DNA from: Sinotaia quadrata
Lineage: Eukaryota > Mollusca > Gastropoda > Architaenioglossa > Viviparidae
DNA: 64,000 nucleotides
Direction: 5' to 3'
NCBI GenBank assembly: GCA_028829895.1
Contig: CM054178.1
Location: 88,701,558-88,765,557 of the forward strand
Below the pieces are notes generated by a model that was not told the origin of the DNA, did not search any database, and was given only the letters and a program-made list of their open reading frames with translations. This document shows, piece after piece, positions 11,641-23,357 of this stretch (positions are counted from its first letter, which is position 1; every line of letters starts with the position of its first letter). Both the position numbers and the translations under genes were made by a program.

Positions 11641-12180
11641 AGAAGCCCCGATATGAGTACTTGTATCATCAGGGGTGAGAAACTTGAGAATCGGGCTGAC
11701 ATGTCTCAGCTCCAGACATTCTGTTCAACAAGTATTGAAGTGTTGTAGGGAGAGAGTGTAGTCAAAAAGTACACCCAGATTTTCTTAGAGTCTAAATATA
11801 ATATCATTGTTACCAATATTCATTTATTTAGCAGAAATAAGAATGTATAATTTTTTTGTGAGTAACAGACACGACTTCAGTTTTATCATATTTTTTTTGT
11901 AACACATTATTCATCATACAAGACATAGCATCAGAAACATTTTCGTTTGCAATATGGACAGTGGAAGTAATTATATTTTTTATGGGGAGCAACTTGACTT
12001 TACAGTTGAATATCATCAGCGTACAATAGGTAGGGCACAGGGTGGTGGCCTCTGACACTAGATAAGGACTGTGCCTACAGAAGAAGAGTACTGAGAATAG
12101 AACATGTACACACTTCAAGATCCGAACCAAGATAAAAGTGGCACCATGGTTGCCAAAGATCACGCAGGAGATGTTGCAGC

Positions 12181-12670
12181 AGTACATCATGGGCAATAGT
12201 GCAGATGAATCAAACAGTGTGAGAACTAAAATAGTTCTACCATTCTAAGCAGTACACCATGGGCAATAGTGCAGATGAATCAAACAGTGTGAGAACTAAA
12301 ATAGTTCTACCATTCTAAGCAGTACATCATGGGCAATAGTGCAGATGAATCAAACAGTGTGAGAACTAAAATAGTTCTACCATTCTAAGCAGTACATCAT
12401 GGGCAATAGTGCAGATGAATCAAACAGTGTGAGAACTAAAATAGTTCTACCATTCTAAGCAGTACACCATGGGCAATAGTGCAGATGAATCAAACAGTGT
12501 GAGAACTAAAATAGTTCTACCATTCTAAGCAGTACATCATGGGCAATAGTGCAGATGAATCAAACAGTGTGAGAACTAAAATAGTTCTACCATTCTAAGC
12601 AGTACACCATGGGCAATAGTGCAGATAAATCAAACAGTTTGAGAACTAAAATATTTCTACCATTCTAAGC
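12181..12670 (-). repeat. 70-bp minisatellite made from LINE reverse-transcriptase motif A
   Basis: Seven copies start at 12181, 12251, 12321, 12391, 12461, 12531 and 12601, differing mainly at a C/T in AGTACAYCATGGG and a few bases in the last copy. On the minus strand the unit reads NGRTILVLTLFDSSA, the stretch leading into motif A, then continues in another frame as HDVLLQHL after a deletion of about 11 bases that removes the catalytic FDT. The flanks continue the same polymerase on both sides, so the unit was amplified in place. Confidence 0.92.
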
Positions 12671-13270
12671 AGAGAGAAGGGTAACATATAAAAGAGCAAC
12701 TTCATTGCTATGATATAGTGCTGATAAGCTAGCCGAAAGTCACTGAAAAGTTTACAGTGATTTAAGTGAGATTCTAACTGAAATAAAAACAACTTATCAT
12801 GGAATTTTAAACAAAAGATAGATTATAGATTGGGTAAACGTTTTTCAAATTATTCGGGTCATGGGTTATTTAAAAAAAAAATTCTGTTTAAAAAATGATA
12901 GAAACATTCAAATAGGAAGAGCAGTATTTATGATGCCATTCAGAGTATCTCAAGATTGTATATAGAAAATTAAATCAACATATATTGGCTGATACATTGT
13001 GAAAGGTAGTTGTTGAATCCTGTATCAGGGGTGTGAGACTAGGGCAGGTCGGGTAAAAGGAAGCTATCAAACTGATCTCTTATAGTTTTCAATTCTATCA
13101 GGAATTGATCTGATAGACTGTCTGCAGAGATGGTGGTGGGAAATGGTGAAGATTTATTTCTTACTATTAATGTTACAAATTCACTGATGTTTGTATTGTG
13201 GAAGGTGGATTTATCTGAAAGAACATTTGAAACATTTTTATGGCTGTTTGATAAATGTGCTTATCCATCA

Positions 13271-15683
13271 TCAAATTTGATTATATCTACTGTCTTTCAT
13301 CTTAACGGTGTTCTGTCATGGCGCACTACTTACTACAGCCCGTTACATTTTAATCCTTTATCCTATGTTTCGTTTTTACGCTATTATTTAATTTATAATT
13401 TTCTGTTACATCCAGTGACTCTGCTGCAATCTGTTGCTTTACGCACTTCACGATTTATATTTGTAGCTCTCATACTGGTTTTGATTTATAACGGCACATG
13501 TGTAAATAAATGTAGTTATGTATAGTAGCTATACATCTCTAAAGAAGTCATACAGGCAAAAGAGAAGAATACTATTAAAAATTAATCTGAAGAAGCAAAT
13601 AACGAATGCTAAGGGGTTAATTTTGTTTGAAATACGGAGATAGGCTGTAGTTTTGTATGTCCGAAGACGTAACAAACAGCACGACTGTAAGTGAGGTCAC
13701 AAGAGTTGTAAAAGACGTAACAAACAGCACGACTGTAAGTGAGGTCACAAGAGTTGTAAAAATTGCAGTACCTAATGTAAACTAAAGATAGTCACATACA
13801 ACACTACCAAATGCGTCTGCATTACAAAGAAATCATCTGTTGGACGGAATGAAAAGGTTAAAGGTAACAATGCAATCTAAAAGAAAGTTACCATAACACT
13901 ACCAAGTTTATCTGTATTGAAACAAAATCAAAGTTAGTATTGCTGGCAATCAAATGTTGCTGGCAGTACCGTGTACGTTTAAAAGAGAGTTTACATTTCT
14001 GCCTTTAACTATTTGAGTCGCCCCAAGCTTAAATTAGGTCAGCAGCCGAGCTGTTATTCAAACTATGATATGAGATTGCGATAAACAATGAAACTGTAAA
14101 ATGTGTATCACACTGTGGGTTTGAAATTGAACTCGTTTTACCTTTCGGTATACTGTATCCACTCTCCATTCTTGTTGGATATTCAGTAAAACAAATTTGT
14201 TTCAATCCTCTGTTTGACATGATATATTTTCAAAATGCCGTAAGAACACGAAAATCTTTTCAAATTATGCTTGATTAGCATTTTGTTTTTTTAATAAATA
14301 GTTCGAGTTTTGTTATATTTTTCTCTCTCTGTAAGAAAAAAGACTTTTGATGTCAATTTGTTTACTGGTATTATTTTAGATGTCTTCATCGTTTATTTAC
14401 TCATTTCGCACCTAAAACACAATCCATCTCTTATAAACATCCCTTCATATCTCATACACTTCATTTTATATCCAGCTGATTTGCATTCCCTCCCTCCCTC
14501 CTTCAATTCCCCACTTTCTCTATCCATGCGTCCATCCATTTCAGTCAAATAATGGAATTTTACTTGCATAAAAATAGCCAATTCGCTGTGATACACGTGA
14601 CAAAATAAAATTATAAATCTATACATGACTGCGCACACGATCATACATACGACTCTTTTTCTGTGTGTCACACACATACACACACGCACGCACACTGTCG
14701 AGAATGTGGATATTAGATGCAAAGCGTTCAAGTTTGTTGCTGTTGGTGTCAGACTGGTTCACTGGTGAAAAAAAAATACTGTACAATATTGTTACGAACA
14801 GCTTGAGTCTATTTTTGCTGGCTTTTCTCAATTCAGCCAGATCAATGCACAAACCTACATACCACGCGGTACTGCACGCCGAGTCCATTTTCGAGAGGGG
14901 AGGGGGCAGCATAATAATGGAAAGTTTATGGCGACACGTTTAAGCATAATTAAATATCTGCTACTGTTGAAAGTTGCATCTATAATCTATAAAATAAAGT
15001 AATCTCTTTATTATTAAAAAGAAAGAACAAGCAAACAAACAAACAAACAAAAATAGCTAGTAATGATTTTTGCTGGTAACGTCTGCGTATGTAACTGACA
15101 CGCCGGTGAATGTAAGCAGATAACTCAGTTTCCATTAGAGACTGTGTTCTTTAGTTTTGAACTGGCTGGTTTAGTCGGACAACAACAACAACAAAACTAG
15201 TGCAAGCATTCTTTTTTTATTTTTAAAAATGTTTTATTTGATTTTGTCAAATTTTGAGATCTAATTCGAAAGCGTTCGTTTAACGGTTGTACTTAAAGTG
15301 TAAAGATCCTGATTTCATTAATTGTGCTGTCCTAAATAAAAATAAAAAAACAAAAACAAACTCACATATACAAAAAAAAAATACCACCCCCCAAAAAAAT
15401 TAAAACCCTGTTGGTTCAGTATAAATTTACTGCAGCTCGATAATTTTATGATTACATTAGCGTATGCAGTTTGATATAGTTTACTGTTCGTGACTTCATA
15501 TTCTGCATAATTCTTGATAATTTTATGTTCATAACAATTTCATCCGATTGGATAGACTAAGAGTTAATTTGTTGAAGAAAGTCCTATATTCTAATCACTT
15601 TGATTTTGATGTAACTCAAGTTCAGTCATAAAGGTGATCGTTAGCTTATGGTAACTTAGCTGACTGGTAAAGAAAGAATGGAC
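13271..15683. other. Intronic DNA, no gene recognised
   Basis: Plus-strand open frames of 131 codons (13130-13525, overlapping the LINE antisense) and 80-112 codons (14310-14943) match no family and are AT-driven. A pyrimidine-rich stretch lies at 14480-14520, a short CA tract near 14670 and (CAAA)n at 15033-15052. The 5' part of the LINE may extend a little above 13270 beyond recognition. Confidence 0.5.
13666..13761. repeat. 48-bp tandem duplication
   Basis: GACGTAACAAACAGCACGAC at 13666 and 13714; two identical copies. Confidence 0.92.
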
Positions 15684-16818
15684 TTAGAAATACTTCATAC
15701 ACGTTTGCTATTGATCTATGATTTGAATTGGAGAATGCTTTTTGTAATTTAACCATTATTTAAATATTTTGTACATGTTTGTTGTTGATCTATGATTTGA
15801 ATTGGAGAATGCTTTATGTAAGTGAACCATTGTTCTATGTTCACTAACTGATTACTTTGTACATTATACTTGAGAATTTTGATGGAAGCTCTGTTTCTTA
15901 TGCTGCGTATGTATCGGGCTAATGAATATTTGTGCAGGCTTTGTAAGTTGAGAATATTTATTAGGACTTTTGCAGAGGGGAGCAAGCCTTTTGAAGCTTT
16001 TGGTATTTTGTAACCGTGTATCCACTTCCGACAACAGTGACTACTCTATTTTACTGGATCACAGTGTATGTATCCAATGTTGTCATCGAACTTATCAGTA
16101 AACATGTTACTGTAAGCTGATTCTTGTGAATTCCGTTTGAGAGCCAATATGAGTCAATATGATGGAATATGAGCCATGTGTTTGGTCTCGAGAATTCGTG
16201 AAAAGTTTTGAACATTATTCTGGTGTGCTTGTGTAGTGCACACAAAGATTATGAAACATTCTTTTTGGTGTACTTTGATAGTGCAATTGAAGTTTTGGAT
16301 GATTCTCCACAGTGTGCTTTGTGAGCACATCGACGATTCTAGAACAGTTATGTAATGTGCCCCAGAAGGGGTACAATGGATCGTCATCTAGTAAGAAAGA
16401 CAGTGACTTGTTGCAAACAGCACAATTGTGAACATTGCATTAGTGACCACTGCCATAACTGAAAAGGTTATGTACATTGACTATAATTATCTCCCTAAAA
16501 CTCCACTCTCATTTCTATCATGAAACCATATCCATGAACTTGATTATATATAATTTGACTTAATTTGACTACTGATGTCTATGCTAGGATAAACTGAATG
16601 AGCGTCTAACCTTTGTCGTGAAGTGGTGTAAATGTCAGTGCTCTTTTGATTATATTCTTATATTGTATATTTGATTGTTTATTTAATAAATTTGTGTTGG
16701 TCTTGAGGAAGAATTATTAATAACTATAAATTAAGTTTCAGGATCCCATGTAATTAGTTATGTGCTATTAATTAATAAATAATCTTAAAGAGTAAAGGGT
16801 GCCTAAAGGTGTCACAGT
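15684..16818 (+). mobile_element. Dispersed repeat A, copy 1
   Basis: Aligns along its length, in the same orientation, with 53102-54262. Shared blocks include GGAGAATGCTTTATGTAA, TGTTCACTAACTGATTA, ATTGTCATCGAACTTATCAG, GGTCTCGAGAATTC, TGACAGTGA.TTGTTGCAAA and TATTAATAACTATAAATTAA, ending at GGTGTCACAG. This copy has a short internal duplication near 15711/15787 and an AATAAA followed by GT-rich DNA near 16685, as in long terminal repeats or 3' ends. No protein was recognised. Class unknown; a diverged LTR is one possibility. Confidence 0.75.
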
Positions 16819-17292
16819 ATACATATATATTTGGCAGTTCCTAACCTCTAAATATGGCTCCTACTACTAGATGTTCGCAATGGACAGGCCGTTCGAGTTA
16901 AGAGAAACGCTAATAATCAATTTCGATAAAGACACACTTTGCTTGCAGCAGAGTTCGTGGACCGTAAGAAGCTTGTTTACCAGGCATCTCGGCCTGGTTT
17001 CTGTCAACCTCTAATTGAAGACAATGAGTGTGAGTGGCGTGCTGCAAGCTTATCAAATTCAGGACAGAGCTTCAGAATGTGAGTGTTTGCGAGTTAGTAA
17101 GTACTTATGGAAAGAAATGTTGTGTGCGTGCGTGCGTGCGTGCGTGTGTATGCATAGAGAGAAGACTGAAAGAGATTAGGCTGTGGGATGTGGGTGTGGA
17201 TGTGAGTGGATACGTGTGTAAAATGGGTAGGATGCTTCTGGATTTTGCAAAGGGAACAAGAGAGTAAGAATACCCAAGTCCCTAACTTTTAT
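16819..17292. other. Intronic DNA with short GCGT tract
   Basis: A (GCGT)n-like tract at about 17120-17150; no gene recognised. Confidence 0.5.
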
Positions 17293-17605
17293 ACCGAACA
17301 CCACAATACCTATCTTTTCCACAAATCTCATATTTTGAATTCCACAATCCCCACCTTTTCATACTGAATCTAACAATCCCCACCTTTTCATACTGAATCT
17401 CACAATCCCCACCTTTTCATACTGAATCTTATAATACCCATGTTTTCATACCGAATTCCACAATCCCCATGTTTTCATACTGAATTCCACAATCCCCATG
17501 TTTTCATACCGAATTCCACAGTCCCCATCTATTCATATGAATTTCACAATCTCCATCTTGTCATACTGAATTCCACAACTCCCTCCAGTTCATACTGTAT
17601 AGCTC
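17293..17605. repeat. 29-bp minisatellite, about 10 copies
   Basis: CCACAATCCCCATGTTTTCA and variants, spaced 29 bp (for example CAATCCCC at 17345 and 17374); outer copies are diverged. Confidence 0.88.
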
Positions 17606-19373
17606 ATTGTTTATACAGACTCATGCAGTGAAGATGTGAGTAGTGGAGTGAAGACGTAAGTAGTGGAAGGGTTGGTGTGCTCGAGAGGGAATTTTTAAAA
17701 TGCAGGTATTCTAAGTCTACAAAACAACACCTCTGCACTATTAATTTTCTTTATTTAAAAAATGCAAAACTGCAAAACCCACAGAAAATGTTCAAAGGTT
17801 AAATTGAACTACAAAATCATATAATGCTAGTGACATTCATGCATTCAACTACATAGCTCAACATAACAGTTAAAAGTGTCTCTGATTAGCTTGTAGATGT
17901 TGTTTTGGTGATAAATTATCAGGCTCTCCTTCTACTCTTTTCATTCTCTGCTACTAATCTATCTGGGGCACTACGTGGATAATACTAATACATGACGCCA
18001 GACACATTTGCTTGTATGTGCACGTGCGTTTGAGTTTGTGTATAAATCATGAGCAATACACGTGCATATTGCATATTGTATGCAATAAGCATACAACAAA
18101 AGTATACTGCTCATAACTCTTGACACACTTACGTATGTGAAGTGATCAGAAAAGTTTCAATGAGGTGTACCGGGTTTTTGAACTACGTTACTGAAAGCTG
18201 TGTTCAAACCTAGATAGATGAACCCACTAAGCAGACTACAGAGCTCTTTTAATATATTTTTTGACAAAGCAGCATTGGAGAAGACCCTTTCCTTCTAATG
18301 GTTTCTTATATTTAAAGGGAAATAAATCTCGTTGTAATACTATCATAACATTGCCTTCAGCATCTTTTCATCTGATTTTGCATTACTCAGGATATGCTAC
18401 CTTTAACTGCGTTCGTAATATAACGACTTGAGAGATGGGCAATATAATTAAGTGTTTTTAAAGGGAATAATGAACGGGATAGAAACTCTTATGTTGGAAA
18501 TTCAGGGAATCATATTGACCTTGACCTTCTCCAATGTATGGCAAAATTAGAAATTGGTGCAGAATTCTAATACACAGTGTGTTTTGTTAAATTCTCAATC
18601 TAAAGTGGTGTATGTTTCACCAAATCATGCTACTAAAAGTAAAGTTGATTACAAATAACTATCTAGCAATCTACAACATAATTGTGAGATAATATTATGT
18701 ACATGTATATGTGAATATATAAAAACATTGAACTGTATAATCTAGCTGTAAAAATGGCTTTAAAAAACGAACATAAAATTAAACTAAAATATAAGTAAAG
18801 GCAATTTGTTTCTCACTACATCACTACTTAAAGTTTAGTGATTTTGTTGTTGTATAGATACATTTATTTATACACATCCCGCATAATAAAACAAAATCAA
18901 ATTTAATTAATGCATTCAATTACTGTAAGAAATAAATGTGCTTTGAGCTCAGCCCGAGTACTGGATTGAATTATGTTAATTGATAATTGTTCGGAACTCT
19001 GACGCAACAAGAACACAAGTTCTTATAAATAAGTTCTGTACCTGAACACATTTATTGTTCTGGTTTTGAGTTAAATCAAAATGTGCATATGCCCTAATGA
19101 ATTAGTCATGGCGGCATTGGGGGCTGCACTATGTGGGGGGTGAGTTATTTTAAATGATATGTTAAGACAACACTAAATGGCTGAGAATTTCGAATGAAAA
19201 CCAAAAATAGTTATTAATACAAGTGTTAAGCAAATGAAATATTAAGTTGCATGGGCAAGTTAACGGAGAAGTTGACCTCGGGCATAACGGGATCAGGTCA
19301 AGAAAAAGGGTGGGTGGGATACACACAAAGGGGCTGAACTCATTCCACACTTTCAAAACCTCATTGCACTCAC
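17606..19373. other. Unique intronic DNA 3' of the Kv2 exon
   Basis: No repeat array or other exon recognised. The part at 18240-18430 is less AT-rich than its surroundings and repeat-free. Confidence 0.5.
19368..19373 (-). other. Splice donor of the Kv2 exon
   Basis: Minus strand reads AGG|GTGAGT. The exon ends after a complete codon (phase 0) at Met-Ala-Ala-Arg, the position where Kv2 proteins pass from the T1 linker to S1. The open frame continues only six codons beyond it, supporting splicing here. Confidence 0.9.
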
Positions 19374-20236
19374 CCTGGCTGCCATTGACGTGGTGGGCTT
19401 CTCGAGTAGGTCCCAGACTTTCTGCCGCCACCGCGCGCAGTTGCCTGAACCGAAGTCGTCCTCATCCCTCTGACGTATGCTCTCCGCTTCTTTGCGTATC
19501 TCCTCGTACACGTGCTCCTTCTTCTGGTGGTACTTGTGCTGGCAGCACGACTCCAAGTACAGTTCGTCGATGCCCCAGTATTCAAGGTCCTCGCTGAAAG
19601 ACAACACACACATTTCTTCCACCAGGTGCAGCTTCCCCGTGCGGTAGAAGTTCAGGATAGACGCAAAAGACCGCGGATGCCTGTCAAAGAAGTACTCGTT
19701 GTCTGCCAGAGAGTAGTCATCACAGAGTTCCATCAGGGACTCGTGGGAGCAGCACTCCCGCAGCTTGCCCAGGCGCGTGTGGGGCATGCGTTCTAGCGTG
19801 CGCCACAGCACCTCATGCTTCACGCCGCCCACGTTCAAGATCACGCGTTTCCGGCCCTGCCGCGACCGTTGTATGGTGTACAGATCCGGTGGCGGGTTGT
19901 AGGTTCCGTAGTCAACAGGGTAATACCTACCACCTGGCAGTCGCCCGACCACTCGCAGACTTCCGTCACCACCGCCACCACCTCCGCCGTAGTCTGCCAC
20001 GTCGTCCACATCTCCGTCCGCTTCCATGGCAATAGCTGGAGCGGAGAGAAGGTCTTGCTGGTGGTGGGGCAAGCGGTGCAGGAGATAGTGGGGCGGCAGC
20101 GGGACGGACGGGATGGTGGAGACAATAGGCTCCGGGGCGATCTTGACCTCCAGTTTGGGTCCTTCGCCTCCAGGGCGTTGTTTCCTAAAGGAAGATTGCC
20201 TCACCACGGCGCACGCCGTTGGTGCCGGCAACTGCT

Positions 20237-20268
<32 letters not shown>

Positions 20269-20528
20269 TGCTGCTGCTGGAGTTGCTGCTGGTGCTGGGA
20301 AGGAGAAGTGCCGGGAGAGGTGGAGGAGAAGAAAAAGTGCGCGTCCCCTGTCGAGGAGGGCGATTCCTTCTTACGCAGGCGGTCGCCGTGCACTTGCCCC
20401 TCCCGCTGCTGGCCGTGGTGGTGGCTGTGCGGATGGTGGTGGCGAAAGCTGTGCGACGATCCATGGGCGTTCAGGCTGGCGCCGTGGCCCTCACTGCCGC
20501 CCTGGCTCGAGCCGGAGCTAATGAACAT
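19374..20528 (-). CDS. Kv2/Shab voltage-gated K+ channel, first coding exon
   Basis: Encodes residues 1-385 of a delayed-rectifier potassium channel alpha subunit of the plasma membrane. Residues 1-227 are low complexity: His-rich 25-38, Q16 at 84-99, G7 at 181-187. The T1 tetramerisation domain starts near 228 (NVGG at 232-235) and contains [34 protein letters not shown] and [11 protein letters not shown]. The T1 zinc site of Kv2-4 channels is complete: H301, C307, C328, C329 (HX5CX20CC). YHQKKE and WDLLEKP before the exon end are typical of Kv2 rather than Kv1, Kv3 or Kv4. T1 controls subfamily-specific tetramer assembly. An in-frame TGA about 12 codons upstream supports the ATG at 20528. 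The pre-T1 region is far longer than the ~30 residues of vertebrate Kv2; fly Shab also has a long glutamine-rich N-terminus. S1-S6 and the pore are encoded outside the window. Confidence 0.95.
20232..20279 (-). repeat. (CAG/CAA)16 coding microsatellite
   Basis: Within the Kv2 exon, 16 glutamine codons written as seven CAG, five CAA and four CAG. The central CAA block would limit slippage. Neighbouring HQQQL adds three more glutamines. Confidence 0.95.
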
Positions 20529-20971
20529 AGTGTCAGTTAAAACAAGTGTACAGTCAGAGAATCAATAACGTCGTGACCAGAGTCGTGTTACAGCAAGCAA
20601 GGAGGGCGAGGATTTGCGAGGGCAGCAAGAGACTCGAAGGAGAGCACAACAGTGAGATGGCGGCGAGCAAGGAAAGTCTAATGAGAAAGGTCATCACACA
20701 AGTCACAGAGCCACAAACAAGCTCACAGGTCACAACGTTTTAAGCAGATCTTGAAGCTAGAGTAGAGGGTTATAGGAGGAGTAGGTGTAGCGGTAATTAT
20801 AGATATTAGAAGCAGTTGATTTACAAAGACACTGCAGGAAATAAAAACATTAACTTATATTGGTTAATATAGGTGAGAGTCAAGATGTGTCTGTCGCTTT
20901 TTGTGTTTGGCTTTCTATCTGATTCCTCCTTATCAATCCATCCATCAGTCCATGCATTCATCTACACACTG
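20529..20971 (-). other. 5' flank of Kv2 exon: 5' UTR and candidate acceptor
   Basis: On the minus strand, CCTTTCTCATTAG (AG at 20679-20678) is a pyrimidine-rich candidate acceptor giving about 150 nt of 5' UTR before the ATG. The DNA from 20530 to 20690 is GC-richer than the intron. If transcription instead starts locally, this would be the proximal promoter. The choice cannot be made from sequence alone. Confidence 0.4.
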
Positions 20972-21176
<205 letters not shown>

Positions 21177-21529
21177 GCTAAATGTCTATTTGTCTCTCAT
21201 TCCTAAAATGATAAAATATTTTACAGTACCACTATATAAGAAAAATATTACAGAGAAAACAAAAGCCATTGCTGAAATTAAAAAACAACAACAAATCTAC
21301 AACAACAACAACAAAATCCTCATAAAAGAATGAGAGAAAAGAGCCATGAATAACACAGGCACGCGCACACCATTCATTGAAAGCAGTGAAGCAGGAACAG
21401 ACCATATTATGAACGTGATTAAATAAGAGGTACAAAAAATGGAACAAAGCATAGTGTTACATGAGTCATGTATAGATTAATAATTATATATATATATATA
21501 TAGGACTCTATTTATTTATTTATTTATTT

Positions 21530-21562
<33 letters not shown>

Positions 21563-22566
21563 GGGAGAAAAATTTCAAACGTTGAGTTTACCCTATGATT
21601 TACTTCTTTTTGTTTCCAACAGAGTATGCGGCATACATTGGTCTAATACAACTTCTTCACTTCAGACTATATAAGATGAATGGAACAATATATTCAGTTC
21701 ATGCTCAGAAATTTCAGACGAGGCCTTTTGCATTACGACAATTATTTGCAGTTTACGTTTTGTTTCTCAATAAAGAGAGTGTATGTATGACTTCACAAAT
21801 CATGCTGTTTAGGTAAGTTACTTAAGAGTGTGTACAGTATGACATAAATCATATTGGTGAATTAAGCCACTAAAAAGAGTTTGCATTACGTCACAAATTA
21901 AGTTGGTTACCTAAGCCACTAAAAAGAGTGTATGTTTCACATCATAAATCATGTTGATTAAAGAATATCAGGAAATATGTAAATTAATTTTATTATTTTA
22001 AATAAAATACAATTAAAAACCTAAAATTTGGAGCGTTCAAAGTTGTTGTTTATTTGTATGTGACAAAAAGAAATAGTTAACAAACGCATGATTTTTTAAA
22101 AATAATATATACTTTATGTTTTCTTTACAATATATACTTTAGGTAATCTTCCAGTAGTTTTCTTTACAATATATACTTTATGTAATCTTCTAGAGATTTT
22201 GCTAAGATAATGAAAGACACATTAACGTGACATATCCAATCTCGACTTAGTGAATATGGTTTTGGAAAAAATCTCCAAATAAATTAGAAACAAGTTAATG
22301 TGCTATACTAAATCTTATATTCTATATAAAAGAACAACCCCCACGCCCAAGAATTAACCATAGCTAAGCAAAATCCAACAATGCTAACAACGAAAACTGT
22401 TCCATTTTACCCATAAACTGACTCGGTTCTTCTTGTAGACAAGGACCATAACTCGTGATAATATTTTAATTTATACTACTTTGACATCGACTATTTAGAA
22501 GAATGTTTTGCATATTTGTGTAGCTGTTTAAACAAATAGCACAAAACTCAACATTCCATTAAATTT
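21177..22566. other. AT-rich DNA with compound microsatellite
   Basis: (TA)n, (TTTA)n and (GA)n run together at 21484-21562. Near 21820-21960 a motif with TAAGCCACTAAAAAGAGT is repeated twice, and ACAATATATACTTTA recurs near 22125-22180. No gene recognised. Confidence 0.55.
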
Positions 22567-22645
22567 AAAAGTTCTAGCAAGTAGTCCATTTGAAGGTGAG
22601 GCACTAAAAGTTCTAGCAAATAGTCCATTTGTAGGTGAGGCACTA
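22567..22645. repeat. 39-bp tandem duplication
   Basis: AAAAGTTCTAGCAARTAGTCC at 22567 and 22606. Confidence 0.88.
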
Positions 22646-22839
22646 GAAGATTTTTGAAAAATGGGTCAAGCTGAAGTATGCATACAAAACAAAGTGTACT
22701 TATACTCACTTGCAACACATACACACTCTCATATGCATACACATTTTCTAACTCACATTCAATTTCAGTTACAAACTCTCTAGCGCATATGCACTCTCCA
22801 ATACATCCTGACCCACAAGTAAATACATGCTCTCAAATT

Positions 22840-23132
22840 CATACACACTCTCCAACACAAGTATACTTGAAACACATGTATACACACTCTCCAACATAAA
22901 TATACTTTGAAACACATGTATACACACTCTCCAACACAAATATACTTTGAAACTAGTGTATAAACACTCTCCAACACAAATATACTTTGAAACTCGTGTA
23001 TACACACTCTCCAACACATATATACTTTGAAACTCGTGTATACACACTCTCCAACACAAATATACTTTGAAACTCATGTGTACATACTCTCCAATGCAAA
23101 TATACTTTGAAACTCATGTATACATGTATACA
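22840..23132. repeat. 40-bp minisatellite, about 7 copies
   Basis: TACACACTCTCCAACACAAA recurs with a 40-bp period from 22841 (22881, 22921, and so on). The CA-rich unit probably grew from the looser CA-rich repeats at 22700-22840. Confidence 0.92.
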
Positions 23133-23180
23133 CACTATCAAAGACATGCACCATTTGAAACACATACAAACTTTCAAACA

Positions 23181-23349
23181 CAGGGCCGTCTTAATAGCCT
23201 TATAGGCCCACGGGCAAAGTAATGCACTGGGGCCCCTACATACACTAACGCTGACAGGAATAAAAATTGACAGCAAGTCACAACATACATAGATTAGCAT
23301 GGGGCCCACGGGCAACTGCCCAGCGTGCCCACGTGTTAAGACCGTACTG
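23181..23349. mobile_element. hAT-like MITE, 169 bp
   Basis: Begins CAGGGCCGTCTTAA and ends TTAAGACCGTACTG, giving 14-bp imperfect terminal inverted repeats. The flanking 8-mers are TTCAAACA (23173-23180) and CTCAAACA (23350-23357), a 7/8 match, the target duplication length of hAT elements. Internally GGCCCACGGGCAA appears near both ends. It is much GC-richer than its surroundings and non-coding, so it would depend on a transposase encoded elsewhere. Confidence 0.8.
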
Positions 23350-23357
23350 CTCAAACA

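Larger units (their letters stand above)
10870..13270 (-). pseudogene. Decayed LINE (non-LTR retrotransposon) reverse transcriptase
   Basis: Read on the minus strand in shifting frames, this stretch carries LINE ORF2 landmarks in the right order: SADSLSDQF..IRDQFDSFL before the polymerase (about 13129-13060), DPNNLKNV (12860-12838), YHSNEVALL (12715-12689, family HSTETALL), NGRTILVLTLFDSSA (motif A, inside the 70-bp array), YADDIQL (12023-12003, catalytic motif C), DKTEVV (11887-11870), LGVLFD (11778-11761), KFLTPDDT (11685-11662), DNCNSLLSG (11614-11589), KLLKVQ (11377-11357), HKISSLRF (11262-11239) and TPAKSWRPSAGT (45-bp array). It is broken by frameshifts, by a stop after YADDIQL consistent with a small deletion, and by loss of the motif A FDT aspartate. 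The endonuclease domain is not recognisable. The landmarks resemble the CR1/Jockey superfamily; the exact clade is uncertain. It sits sense to the Kv2 transcript. Confidence 0.88.
1..19373 (-). other. Kv2/Shab intron after first coding exon (partial)
   Basis: Begins at the GTGAGT donor at 19373..19368 on the minus strand and runs off the left edge. The next exon of a Kv2 channel would encode S1-S6 and the pore (GYGD filter) as a long open frame. No such frame occurs between 19373 and 1, so the intron is at least 19.4 kb. It contains most of the minisatellites of the left half, the LINE fossil and one copy of dispersed repeat A. Confidence 0.75.

Noticed and set aside
13130..13525. 131-codon plus-strand frame
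   Set aside because: Partly antisense to the 5' part of the LINE fossil, hydrophobic from AT richness, no recognised family.
1..19373. Search for the Kv2 S1-S6/pore exon
   Set aside because: No frame with S4 arginine spacing or a GYGD filter was found on the minus strand left of the first exon.
19815..20568. Long plus-strand frames (241 and 151 codons) opposite the Kv2 exon
   Set aside because: They are antisense shadows of the GC-rich Kv2 exon, containing poly-Leu or poly-Cys from the CAG tract; no family resemblance.
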